Source: Panonychus citri (taxonomy: Eukaryota; Arthropoda; Arachnida; Trombidiformes; Tetranychidae). Taken from it: DNA of 64,000 nucleotides. A program made the translations under genes and the position numbers. The notes beneath the pieces were generated by a model. That model had not been told where the DNA came from and searched no databases. It was given only the letters and a program-made list of their open reading frames with translations. Position 1 is the stretch's first letter. Each line of letters starts with the position of its first letter. Of this stretch, positions 31,563-39,764 are shown piece after piece. The stretch covers positions 186,001 through 250,000 of the forward strand of contig NW_026515529.1 in the NCBI RefSeq assembly GCF_014898815.1, read 5' to 3'.

Positions 31563-32144
31563 TTAGACAAGAATTCCATAGCTGTCCGGCCATCCATCTC
31601 GATGATCTTTGTCTTCTTTTCTTGGTGAACAATCTTTCTTTTTAAAGTCAATTAGATCAGGTTTATTTCCACCCTTTTCGACCCACTTGCTCATTCCCAT
31701 TACAGCATTTAAACTACACTTACCTGGACCATTATGGAAAGAACAAGGGGTAGAACTGGTTTCCAATGAATTCCAATTACCTCCTCGTCGTTCAAGATTG
31801 ATTCTTGGAATACCAAAGGATCTTAGAATTGACTCTGATTCTTTCGATTTACATGCCACTAGATATTGATCAGGATTAACATTAGCCTCATAAAACGTAA
31901 TCAGAAGAGTCTTCATAGCGGTGAGACTTATTCCTCGCTTGGCATCGAACGGCAAACCGTGAAGGTTTCGCATGCAGTGGGAGGCTGATCGTTTTTCATA
32001 CCAAGATAGGTCTTGGTACTTGATACCATGATCAACACTGAATACACTAGTACCCGTCTTGTTATGGATAGCAAACTCACGAGGATAGAACTTGTCATTA
32101 TAATAAAAACCTTGAGCATCAAAGTAACAACAAATATATTCCAT
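31563..32144 (-). CDS. MEYIC-family conserved Polinton protein
   Basis: 193 residues, intact, starting MEYICCYFDAQGFYYNDKFYPREFA. It shares with the Polinton 2 gene (58265-58783) the opening MEYIC.YFD.QG, a P.E.A block, an HGL motif, LLITFY/LCVTFY, a mid V...S.E.E...F.IP motif, and a Cys/His cluster (C.FH..PGKCSLNAV against C.LHS..RCSLNIV). Conserved acidic residues at the start and a C/H cluster at the end would fit a nuclease-like enzyme, but I cannot name the family. A TATA box lies about 40 bp upstream. Confidence 0.8.
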   Translation of the reverse strand: MEYICCYFDAQGFYYNDKFYPREFAIHNKTGTSVFSVDHGIKYQDLSWYEKRSASHCMRNLHGLPFDAKRGISLTAMKTLLITFYEANVNPDQYLVACKSKESESILRSFGIPRINLERRGGNWNSLETSSTPCSFHNGPGKCSLNAVMGMSKWVEKGGNKPDLIDFKKKDCSPRKEDKDHRDGWPDSYGILV

Positions 32145-32163
32145 GATGATTAAATGATGTCTA

Positions 32164-32913
32164 TTAACATTGACTCTCTTTATTTATACTAAACATTTGA
32201 TTCATGTACAGTAAAGACCGCAAGAGGGCGGGATTCTCAGTGTGAGCATCAACCAAACCTTTCAAAAAATCGCCGTTGAGTTTTTTTATGAAGATAACCT
32301 TGGGAATATGTTCACGTGGCCACATTGTGTTGATGTAATTACTTGCATAGTCTCGCCATATTTGATCAGAATTGGTTATGAGTTGATTAGAGCTTTCCTT
32401 CGTTAGTTTACCTTCGGTGATCATCTCCTCTTCTTTCCAAGGTTGATCTATACGACCAGTTTCCTTTATCAGTGTTGCTAGGATAAACACATCTGCAAGA
32501 AACAATGAGCCTTTGAGGGTCCTTGATGAATAGATGACAGGTGATAGCATTTCCATCAAATAAACAACACCGGGAATTAGAGCAATTACTGTTGGAACAA
32601 TATTTTTATCGATACAGAGTCTCCGATTCCTTTTAGATAGAGTAATTCCATTGTCATTGTTTTCGATTGTTAGTTCTTCTATTTTTTCTGTGGCTCCAAT
32701 GTCGTCTATCTTCGAATTACAGAAATCACCAATTCTACTGAGCTCACGTCGGGTTAGATTAACACCAGCCAATGTAGGTTTGTCTTCGATGAATTCACGT
32801 AGATCTACTCTTGCACATCTAATCTCACCATTTCTGAGTTCACCCCAAGAAATAGTTAAATTGTACTTGTTGATTTTAATTGGATTTAACGATGACCAGT
32901 TTAATGTTGACAT
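32164..32913 (-). CDS. Protein with PC4/Sub1-like ssDNA-binding motif (Polinton 1)
   Basis: 249 residues. The N-terminal 60 residues (NLTISWGELRNGEIRCARVDLREFIEDKPTLAGVNLTRRELSRIGDF) follow the PC4 pattern: beta strands, then a VDIREY-like strand, an acidic turn, a KGISLT-like turn and a helix. The equivalent gene in Polinton 2 (58837-59433) shows the same pattern (RLDIRYSYNSSPTKFGISLTPSEFKFVF). The remaining 180 residues are helical and unfamiliar. PC4-fold proteins bind single-stranded DNA and act in transcription and replication. The family call is inference from a short motif. It lies between the TBP-like and MEYIC genes. Confidence 0.6.
   Translation of the reverse strand: MSTLNWSSLNPIKINKYNLTISWGELRNGEIRCARVDLREFIEDKPTLAGVNLTRRELSRIGDFCNSKIDDIGATEKIEELTIENNDNGITLSKRNRRLCIDKNIVPTVIALIPGVVYLMEMLSPVIYSSRTLKGSLFLADVFILATLIKETGRIDQPWKEEEMITEGKLTKESSNQLITNSDQIWRDYASNYINTMWPREHIPKVIFIKKLNGDFLKGLVDAHTENPALLRSLLYMNQMFSINKESQC
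32181..32188 (-). promoter_or_regulatory. TATA box of the Polinton 1 MEYIC gene
   Basis: TATAAATA on the minus strand, 37-44 bp before the ATG at 32144. Confidence 0.6.
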
Positions 32914-32927
32914 GTTGAACGATTGAT

Positions 32928-33404
32928 TTATAATGAGTTGTCGGATCGTTTGACTTCCCTTTTTATACCTACCAAGGCTTTGAATTCATTGAACATATCT
33001 TGCAACCCTTTGTATGATTTAGCCCCGGTAACAATTAACTTTCCTGTTGAATAATAAACAACACATAATTTATCTTTTCTCCAAATATATGCTGGGAAAA
33101 TTTCCGGCTCATAACTCACTCCAGGTAGATTTTCAATATTAGGTTTACTTTTTAAAAAAGCCGACGCTGTAATATTAACAATACGAATAAATTTAGATCC
33201 TGGATAAGCAGATTGAACATGAACACGAGCTTGTTTTATTGTTTTACATCCTGTGGCGATTATTTTCCCTGATTCAAATGCGAGTAGAGTTTGTAGACCA
33301 TTTTTTATTACATCTGCATTGAATTTTTTCATTCGATTGTTGAGAGGAATTTTTTGACCATAGTCCCATAATGACACGAGATTAGCTATTTTCATTTTGA
33401 ACAA
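32928..33404 (-). CDS. TBP-like (TATA-binding-protein fold) protein of Polinton 1
   Basis: 158 residues with two direct repeats of the TBP saddle. Repeat 1: NLVSLWDYGQKIPL..MKKFNADVIKNGLQTLLAFESGKIIATGCKT. Repeat 2: IVNITASAFL..SYEPEIFPAYIWRKDKLCVVYYSTGKLIVTGAKS. The SYEPE.FP..I, the SGK/TGK and the TG.K blocks occupy the places they have in eukaryotic TBP. The total length equals the TBP core without the N-terminal extension. The homologous gene in Polinton 2 is at 59497-60018. It may recruit RNA polymerase II to the element's own TATA promoters. Start overlaps the tiny TM gene, so the two may share a transcript. Confidence 0.87.
   Translation of the reverse strand: MFKMKIANLVSLWDYGQKIPLNNRMKKFNADVIKNGLQTLLAFESGKIIATGCKTIKQARVHVQSAYPGSKFIRIVNITASAFLKSKPNIENLPGVSYEPEIFPAYIWRKDKLCVVYYSTGKLIVTGAKSYKGLQDMFNEFKALVGIKREVKRSDNSL
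32959..32969 (-). promoter_or_regulatory. TATA box of the Polinton 1 PC4-like gene
   Basis: GGTATAAAAAG on the minus strand, 46-56 bp before the ATG at 32913, inside the 3' end of the TBP-like gene. The identical 11-mer stands before the 117-aa gene at 33939-33949. Confidence 0.6.
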
Positions 33405-33486
33405 AGGAGATGATGAAATAATACCTAAAGATTATGAGAATGGTTAGAGCGAGGAAAAGCAGCAATGCGTAAACTAGATCACTCAT
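33382..33486 (-). CDS. Tiny transmembrane protein (34 aa) at the Polinton 1 right end
   Basis: Reads MSDLVYALLLFLALTILIIF followed by RYYFIISFVQNENS: one hydrophobic helix and a short polar tail. A TATAAATA box lies 37-44 bp upstream (33523-33530). It overlaps the start of the TBP-like gene by 23 bp. Polinton 2 has a tiny TM gene in the same place (59969-60088), which argues that it is real. Confidence 0.7.
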   Translation of the reverse strand: MSDLVYALLLFLALTILIIFRYYFIISFVQNENS

Positions 33487-33522
33487 GATTTATAATTGAC
33501 CGATTAAATAATTTGTGACAAG

Positions 33523-33530
33523 TATTTATA
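33523..33530 (-). promoter_or_regulatory. TATA box of the tiny TM / TBP-like gene pair, Polinton 1
   Basis: TATAAATA on the minus strand, 37-44 bp before the ATG at 33486. Confidence 0.6.
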
Positions 33531-33550
33531 GTTTTTAATCATTTTTATTC

Positions 33551-33904
33551 TTATATTAGATCATATGCGATCAAGAAAGATTCATATTTATCTGAAAACT
33601 CTTTGCTTTTCAATAGTTTCATCAGTTCCATATTTGCTTTAACATGACCAAATACCAATTTATTAGGGAGATTGTCATAATCAATTTGGTCAACCAGAGC
33701 TTTGAAACGTTTAAATGTATCAAAAGAGATTTCAATAGTCCAATTTGGTCCATCAATTTCATCATATCCATCTGGTTGACTATGCGCCCATTCACTTATC
33801 TCCACTGTGAAATTTGAAAATTTTTCATTTTTCACAATATTAATTATTAGATTGGCTTTTAGACCACTCGCACCGTAATTAAATACAACTTGATCTGTCC
33901 ACAT
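33551..33904 (-). CDS. Unknown 117-aa protein, Polinton 1 only
   Basis: Start taken at Met 33904 (MWTDQVVFNYGASG), 45 bp below a TATAAAAAG box at 33939-33949; an in-frame Met at 33922 is also possible. The middle (FTVEISEWAHSQPDGYDEIDGPNWTIEISFDTFKRFKALVDQI) alternates strand, acidic turn, strand and helix, vaguely like the PC4 pattern of the neighbouring gene. No homologue in Polinton 2. Function unknown. Confidence 0.65.
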   Translation of the reverse strand: MWTDQVVFNYGASGLKANLIINIVKNEKFSNFTVEISEWAHSQPDGYDEIDGPNWTIEISFDTFKRFKALVDQIDYDNLPNKLVFGHVKANMELMKLLKSKEFSDKYESFLIAYDLI

Positions 33905-33938
33905 TTTGATACTAATGATCAACTAACAAAGACCTTTG

Positions 33939-33949
33939 CTTTTTATACC
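33939..33949 (-). promoter_or_regulatory. TATA box of the 117-aa gene
   Basis: GGTATAAAAAG on the minus strand, 35-45 bp before the ATG at 33904, the outermost gene at this end. Confidence 0.6.
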
Positions 33950-34048
33950 TATTGTTATTGCATCATTTTTGCATTGCATCATTTTTTCAAGGTTATTGCT
34001 TACGTCATCCTAGACAGTGACATCGAATGATGGTTTCAAGGTCACTAT

Positions 34049-34100
34049 TGACGTCATCCCAGACAGTTCATTGAACTGTCTGGAACGTTCTAGAACATTC
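34049..34100. promoter_or_regulatory. CRE palindrome and heat-shock element at the Polinton 1 right end
   Basis: TGACGTCA (34049-34056) is a perfect CRE. 34083-34100 reads GAAcgTTCtaGAAcaTTC, four perfect alternating nGAAn units, and two more units lie leftward (GAA at 34073, GTC for TTC at 34078). A perfect inverted repeat (12-bp arms, 34059-34083) overlaps its start. It is 130-190 bp upstream of the outermost minus-strand gene. Stress-responsive transcription is inferred. Confidence 0.6.
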
Positions 34101-34135
34101 TTTGAACCCCACCCCCGTTTCCGTTTCCGCTTCAG

Positions 34136-34163
34136 AGCCAGAAGCGGAGGTTTTCATACTACT
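34136..34163. repeat. Polinton 1 right TIR
   Basis: Exact reverse complement of 14053-14080. A subterminal CCGCTTC/GAAGCGG inverted repeat (about 34127-34147) mirrors the left-end hairpin in part. Confidence 0.95.
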
Positions 34164-34336
34164 AATTCTGGTCAATATCAATTATCGATCTTTATGCTTA
34201 GACGACAAGGTCCATTTGAAACAAGAGATATTGACAACTTGATCACTTATAGTGATCCATTCACCATTGGTTCACCGAGACCTCCATCTTCTCATGGATC
34301 TTCATTTTTTATATCCTGTTGATAATATTACGAGTA
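34164..34336 (+). pseudogene. Glycoprotein family fragment C, right part
   Basis: Continues the exon interrupted at 14052, beginning with the second AATTCT copy. It encodes the end of the IPT-like domain and the start of the TM segment (SSFF..SC), then stops matching at about 34336. The missing base in the TTTTTT run shifts the frame at the TM. Confidence 0.85.
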
Positions 34337-34363
34337 AAATAAATAGTAATAGTTAAGAACCGT

Positions 34364-34422
34364 GAGGAGGTGGAGGTCTCGATGAACCGATGGTGAAAGG
34401 ATCACTATAAGTGATCAAGTGC
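34364..34422 (-). repeat. Inverted fragment of the glycoprotein exon
   Basis: Reverse complement of the juxtamembrane codons found at about 34235-34292 (ACTTGATCACTTATAGTGAT to GAGACCTCCA), forming a foldback with fragment C across about 70 bp. Confidence 0.75.
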
Positions 34423-34443
34423 GGACCTAATCCGAAGTCTTAC

Positions 34444-34553
34444 CGGAGATTCTGATTAGGAGATTCTGATTAGGAGATTCTGATTATTAGATTCTGATTA
34501 GGAGATTCTGATTAGGAGATTCTGATTAGGAGATTCTGATTAAAGGATTCTGG
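34444..34553. repeat. Tandem repeat of a 14-bp GAGATTCTGATTAG unit
   Basis: Seven to eight near-identical units with one variant copy (ATTAGATTCTGATTAG). Confidence 0.9.
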
Positions 34554-35527
34554 TGCTATTTAATTAAGTTGATTCGGGCTACCCGGATCAACTTAAGAGC
34601 ACAAAAGGGAAGGAAAGAAGTTCCACCATATCTGGCACCAGGTATGGTAAGGAAATAGTCAGGGAAAGGAAGAGACACAATTAAGATCACAAATTAGATC
34701 ACAATAAGATCACAATAAGATCACAATAAGATCACAAATAAGAGAGAGAGAAAGAAATACATTTTTTGTTGTTGATGGTTGAGAGTGAAGAGAGAGAATG
34801 AAGAGAGAAAGAGAAGAGAAAATAAAGACAGAGAAAGAAAGAATTTATAGAAAGAGAGAAGAGAAAGAGAAAAAAAATTAACAATCATGGGAAATGGTAA
34901 AAGAAAAACATAATTATAAAAAAGTAATTAAGATGAAGAGGAAGATAATTATGATGATGATTGTTATGGTCAATTGGTTTTTTTAATTGGTGAAAAAAAG
35001 TTTCATCACAATTTACTGGCTTCGATAAAAGACTGTCCTCAGTCGTAGTCCATTTTAATCGTTAATAGGTCCATTGGATCTAATTCCCTTTTATTATTTC
35101 GTTTTTAATTGGTGAAAAAAGGTTTCATCACATTTGGAGGTTTTTTTTGAAAAGAAGAACAAAAAATTATTCCATGGTCCAAGTTTGAACACATAATTCA
35201 AAATCATTGACGGTGTACCACGATTTATTTCAATTTGTAAAACCGCTGCTTATTTAACACAAATTCACGGCTTTCCGTTATTTGATATGATATTGACACC
35301 AAAACTTCGAAGATGTGATACCTTTTTGTTCTTTTTTTCAACAAAAAAACCTTCAAATGACCTCTAGATAGGTTTATCGTGAAATGACCTCAATGACCTT
35401 GGAACTTTTTATGCGAAGTCCTTCAGTCCCGATATATACCTGTACGAGGTTTGATCTTTTTAAACTCATTGGTTCTTGACTTATAACTAAAAATCTGCGT
35501 AAAATGAAGTTGAATAGCCCTGTATAA
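34554..35527. other. Gene-free stretch with short AAGATCACAAT repeats and a purine-rich tract
   Basis: Holds four or five AAGATCACAAT repeats (34683-34737) and an AG-rich tract (34738-34880). A duplicated phrase TTTTTAATTGGTGAAAAAA.GTTTCATCACA occurs near 34980 and 35103. No coding frame is convincing. Confidence 0.6.
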
Positions 35528-36042
35528 TGATCTATTTCGAAAGGCCATACGGTATTTGGCATAAGACTCAGTTCGTTTTCACGAATATTCCATTGTCTTA
35601 ATTACTCCAGATTCGTAAATGAATTGGCACATACTAATCGTTCAATTGATGTTGATCAAATTCACTCTTCAATCAGAATCTTAATTTAACATCATTCCAT
35701 CAGAGAAATTAGGCCAACGGGTCACACAGTAAATCCATGTTTCAGTCCAACTAATATTCACGTAGCCAACACTCCTGATGAATCGACATTTGATTTGGAC
35801 TTCGATCTTTTTTTAGTCAATTCAACATTTTGGTAGCTGTGAAGGCCTAAAATTGTCGATACCGATTGAATCGTGAAAAAATAGTTCGGAGAAATTATAC
35901 AAAACACCAACAGTGCAGAACGTTTACACTTTTGTTCTAAGCATTCAATTGTAATCAAAAAGTTATGTACATTGGGATATGAGGATGAAATAAATCTCGA
36001 TTATTATCCAGAATATAATCCTAATTGTGTTTTGACAATAAG
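35528..36042. repeat. Segmental duplication, copy 1 (partner 60516-61028)
   Basis: Over 500 bp nearly identical to 60516-61028, including a glycoprotein exon-2 fragment (about 35700-35835) and the upstream region of the family genes. In this copy a P element separates the block from its gene (41017). Confidence 0.92.
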
Positions 36043-36050
36043 AGTAAACC

Positions 36051-36170
36051 CAAAGAGTAAAAACCAAGAGAGAGCACAGGAAGGAAAAACTATGTAGCAA
36101 CATTTTTTTTGGTGTCGCGAGGTGGAGCCACTAGTAGATTTGTAAAGAGAGAGAGAAAAGAAAGAGAAAC
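36051..36170. repeat. P element left TIR
   Basis: Pairs with 40820-40937. The first 9 bases match perfectly, then about 30 bases diverge, then the inner part (containing GGTGTCGCGAGGTGGAGCCA) is almost identical. Confidence 0.93.
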
Positions 36171-36905
36171 ATAGTAAATTCAGTGCAGAACACAAATCTA
36201 ATTGTTTTTAATCATTTTAACAATTTTTAAGAATCAATTGAGTCTTGATAAGTTCTGCAGTTGTTCTATTTCTCGAGTTTCTTATATTATGTGCGGTTTT
36301 ATCTACTTTTTTTATTAAGTATACATTACATCAATACTAAGATGATCTATCAATTAAATAAAACACATTAGTCCTGATTTGAAGTGATCTTAAAGATCCA
36401 ATTTATAAGATTTGTATCAAACCCAACCATTAATTCGATTAAGTTAAATAAAATAACAAACGAATAGGATATTTCATAGAAAAGTAACTTTGAGACTTTC
36501 GTACTGATTATTATTACCGATCGTAAAAATTTACTTAATTGTCTTGAATATTCGACGATTTGATTATAAAAAACTTTATTTTTATATTAATAAACCTTCA
36601 ATCCGTACCCACGATCCTTTACTTATGAATTGCTAAACTTGTGCAAGCTTGCCAATGAAATCTGAAACGACAAGAAACTATTGAACAAGCAAGTTTAAGA
36701 AAGAATAAACAAGTCGTTAAAGAGTTCCCAAGAACAAAAGATAATTTAATTTAACGTGAATCAAAAAGAGAAGAATGAGATATGAAGCGAATATTAGTGT
36801 GTACAATGGAATATCAAGCATGGAAAACATGAAACAAAAATCAAATAATGGCAGATAAATGATGAACAAGTGGATGTCATGAAGTTATGATATGAAATAA
36901 GATGA

Positions 36906-39530
36906 TCAATGTTGTGTTGATGAAGTCGATTGAATACATTGAATTTCTTTGATGGATTTTCTAGTTTTTCTTGATGTCAGATGATGTCTTCTATGATCTT
37001 TCATGAATTTTCCAATGAACATGTTGATGAGATGACGAATCGATGCTGCTTTAATCTCTGAATAATGACATGATGGAACAAATGAAAAGTCTTGTGATCT
37101 AAGGATGGCATGAAGTTTAAATTTTATTCCTTCTTCACTGATGATGGGTGGCACAGATGAAACAAGAGCTTCACAACAAGAGATGATGCAGTTTATGAAT
37201 TGAAGTGATGGCAACATGAGGAAATTGTTATCACCTTGAGCATAATTTCTACACAAAATGAACTGATGGTCAGGTAAAATATTAACAGAATCAATCGAGG
37301 GTAAACATAGGTCGCAATGATTGCCTTTAGATTTGATTCTGCGAATAAGATAACCTGCAATATATGCGATGAGTCCCCTATTTGATGAAATATTTGTGAT
37401 GTCATGATTGGCAAGACAATCATGGTCTTCGCCGATGTCTTCTTCAGCAGTGAAAGTTGTTAAAAAGTCAGAAATGGCGGATGGATATGATGGATTTAAG
37501 GATGTAAAAAGTTCTGTGAGTTCTTGATGAGATGAATCCGTTTCTGGGATGTCAGATTCGGTTAGAAGAGGTGTATCTTCATCTGCTTCACAGTTTGACG
37601 ATGGTAACGATTGACCAAAAAGAATCATGGAATCTTTAAAAACTCGACGATATTTGGTGGTTGTGATTTCATTGTGATGAAGATGGCGAATTTGAGCAAA
37701 ATGGTTCTCGATGATATCTTGATTGAATCTACGTGTGGTTACTTGACGGAAGCCTTTACTATACAAAATATCAGATACTTCAAGAATGCCACGGATCGTT
37801 TGAGAAAGCATGTTTAGACAGTACACCTGCTGATTAGCCTGATGAATTTGATTCTCTTTTAAGAAACAAAAACCTTCAGTCTCGATTAAATGAGCAAAAG
37901 ATAGAAGAAATTGAGAATTAGAATCACCCTGCCTCAAAGCTGTTTTCCATGGTTTGCCATCTTGCCAAGAAACTGATGATGTGTTCAAAACATCGAAGAG
38001 TTTGTCAACTGTTCTAAGAAACTCAACAACTAAACGATATGGATTTTCATTGATTTTTCCGCTCATAACACAATGTTCAAAATATGAAGCAACAGAATGA
38101 CTGAAAACTTGAGTAGCAAGTTTCACGCGCATCTTATCTCGACCCTGAGGGTTCAAATGAGTCGCTGTCAATCTAGGACACTCACATATCGTATTTTCAA
38201 GCATTGGTGTTAGCGGAGCGGTAATATCATCCCATTTAATTATTCCCTCCTGACCAGAGAACCTACAAAACAACCTTTTAGTCATCAAATTATTCCTGAT
38301 CAACTTGAAAATGTGAGGGACATCATAAAGGAAAGCTATTCTATTACCAGAAAATTCATAAATAGGTGAAGTCGTTGAGATTCCTAAAAGAGGAGCTAAT
38401 CCCCGATTAATAGATGCTCCATCACAAACTGAGGCAACAACATTGAAACCAGCTTTGAAGCAGGCTTCAAGATTCTCTTCCAAAAGTAATTTAAGCTGTT
38501 CACTTTTGAAACCATTTTTAGGCGGAAAATAAAATGAAATTATTTGTTTCCATCTCGTATTTAACCCCCTAATCCCAAAAACTAACAAAGCAGTTGCAAC
38601 TTCAGGTGTACGTCCATGCTTTCCCATATCAACGAATCCGTCAATCATATCTTGGCGACCTAAGTATCTGAATTCTGGACTAAGTTCAGTTTCGTCGAAA
38701 GATAACACACAATTCGAATCAAGTGAAGGTAAAGATGACGATGCTTTGGTTAAAAGTTTCATTGTTTCTGATGTTATACCAGCTTTTGAGATGAAAAAAC
38801 GATTGATGCGATCCAAAGTACGAATTGATGGTAATGAAAAATGATTACGATATAAAATAAAAGCTGAACGATTTCTACAGTTTATGGAATTGGCTAGTTT
38901 TTTCGCATGAAGAGTGTGACGACGACTTTGTGGTGCTTTGGAATGATTTTGGATGGCGTTGGTGAATAAAATAAAAGCTTCTGGTGATACTAATGATGAC
39001 AACTTATGAAGATGCTTGATGATGAAAGATTGGGATGGATTTTCACTTAGTCTAGTATATTTACAACGAAGAGATGATAATTGTTTCTTGGTGGTCATGA
39101 GTTCATTGGTGATATCTTTTAAAATGTAACATTGTGTTCCTTTGTCATTTGATGAGTATGTATCTGATGTTGATGTTGGTGTTGATGTTGATGTTGATGT
39201 TGATGTTGATGTTGATGTTGACGGCAAGGATGTGATTGATGATATGGTTTCGTATGGAAGAGCTTCTCTCACTAATCGTCGCCTGCCAGTATGATCTTGT
39301 GAATATAATGATGGTGAAAAATGATTTGAGCAAACATATGAAGATGAACATTCATTGATTGTAAAGTCTGATGGTAATGCTAATGATAAAAGTTCTATCC
39401 ACTTTGATGATTGTTGAATGTCTTTTGGAAATGAAAAGAATGAAACTTTGCCATTATTTGATGATGAACAGTTGAGGATGACACATTTTGACACTTTAGA
39501 ACATGCAAAATAGCAGTGAGGAACATGCAA
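36906..39530 (-). CDS. P-element transposase (THAP9-like)
   Basis: 874 residues in one frame, no lesions. THAP zinc finger: C16, C21, the FFSFPKD block, C67 and H70. A Ser/Thr repeat (STSTST.., about residues 108-122) and a short leucine-rich coiled coil (ILKDITNELMTTKKQLSSLRCKY) follow. The RNase H-like core shows LSFDETELSPEFRY (Asp near 279), VCDGASINRGL (Asp near 370) and IIENHFAQIRHLH (Glu near 607), the acidic residues expected in P/THAP9 transposases. It cuts and pastes the element by binding its ends. Intact TIRs, target duplication and an open frame make this copy potentially mobile. Upstream exons cannot be excluded, as ACAG-like sites occur nearby. Confidence 0.93.
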   Translation of the reverse strand: MHVPHCYFACSKVSKCVILNCSSSNNGKVSFFSFPKDIQQSSKWIELLSLALPSDFTINECSSSYVCSNHFSPSLYSQDHTGRRRLVREALPYETISSITSLPSTSTSTSTSTSTSTPTSTSDTYSSNDKGTQCYILKDITNELMTTKKQLSSLRCKYTRLSENPSQSFIIKHLHKLSSLVSPEAFILFTNAIQNHSKAPQSRRHTLHAKKLANSINCRNRSAFILYRNHFSLPSIRTLDRINRFFISKAGITSETMKLLTKASSSLPSLDSNCVLSFDETELSPEFRYLGRQDMIDGFVDMGKHGRTPEVATALLVFGIRGLNTRWKQIISFYFPPKNGFKSEQLKLLLEENLEACFKAGFNVVASVCDGASINRGLAPLLGISTTSPIYEFSGNRIAFLYDVPHIFKLIRNNLMTKRLFCRFSGQEGIIKWDDITAPLTPMLENTICECPRLTATHLNPQGRDKMRVKLATQVFSHSVASYFEHCVMSGKINENPYRLVVEFLRTVDKLFDVLNTSSVSWQDGKPWKTALRQGDSNSQFLLSFAHLIETEGFCFLKENQIHQANQQVYCLNMLSQTIRGILEVSDILYSKGFRQVTTRRFNQDIIENHFAQIRHLHHNEITTTKYRRVFKDSMILFGQSLPSSNCEADEDTPLLTESDIPETDSSHQELTELFTSLNPSYPSAISDFLTTFTAEEDIGEDHDCLANHDITNISSNRGLIAYIAGYLIRRIKSKGNHCDLCLPSIDSVNILPDHQFILCRNYAQGDNNFLMLPSLQFINCIISCCEALVSSVPPIISEEGIKFKLHAILRSQDFSFVPSCHYSEIKAASIRHLINMFIGKFMKDHRRHHLTSRKTRKSIKEIQCIQSTSSTQH

Positions 39531-39764
39531 TAGACAGATAGAAGTTCATGCATTGAGGAAACATGTATCATGCAATTAGAAGCTTGGACAAACAAAAGTA
39601 TCAACAAATACTCATGAATAAAGAATATTAAATAATATAAACAACTTACTGATTGATTATTATGAAAAAGATATTGATGATTGACAATTAATGTAAGTGA
39701 GTATGAATTCTTCTGCAAATGAAGAAAACGAAGCAAAGAAAATGGATTAATGTGTAACTAAATT

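Larger units (their letters stand above)
14053..34163. mobile_element. Polinton/Maverick 1 (20.1 kb)
   Basis: The element is bounded by AGTAGTATGAAAACC at the left and its reverse complement at the right, and by a 6-bp target duplication AATTCT (14047-14052 and 34164-34169). That is the family hallmark, with 5'-AG termini. It encodes the Polinton set: protein-primed PolB, rve integrase with chromodomain, adenain-like protease, packaging ATPase, major and minor capsid proteins. It also carries accessory left-end genes and a right-end TBP-like/PC4-like block. Several genes are frameshifted, so this copy is probably not autonomous. A mariner is nested at 17210-18457. Confidence 0.97.

Noticed and set aside
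34017..34322. 101-codon frame running from Polinton 1 into host DNA
   Set aside because: Crosses the TIR and target duplication; it is a chance fusion of element end and pseudogene fragment.
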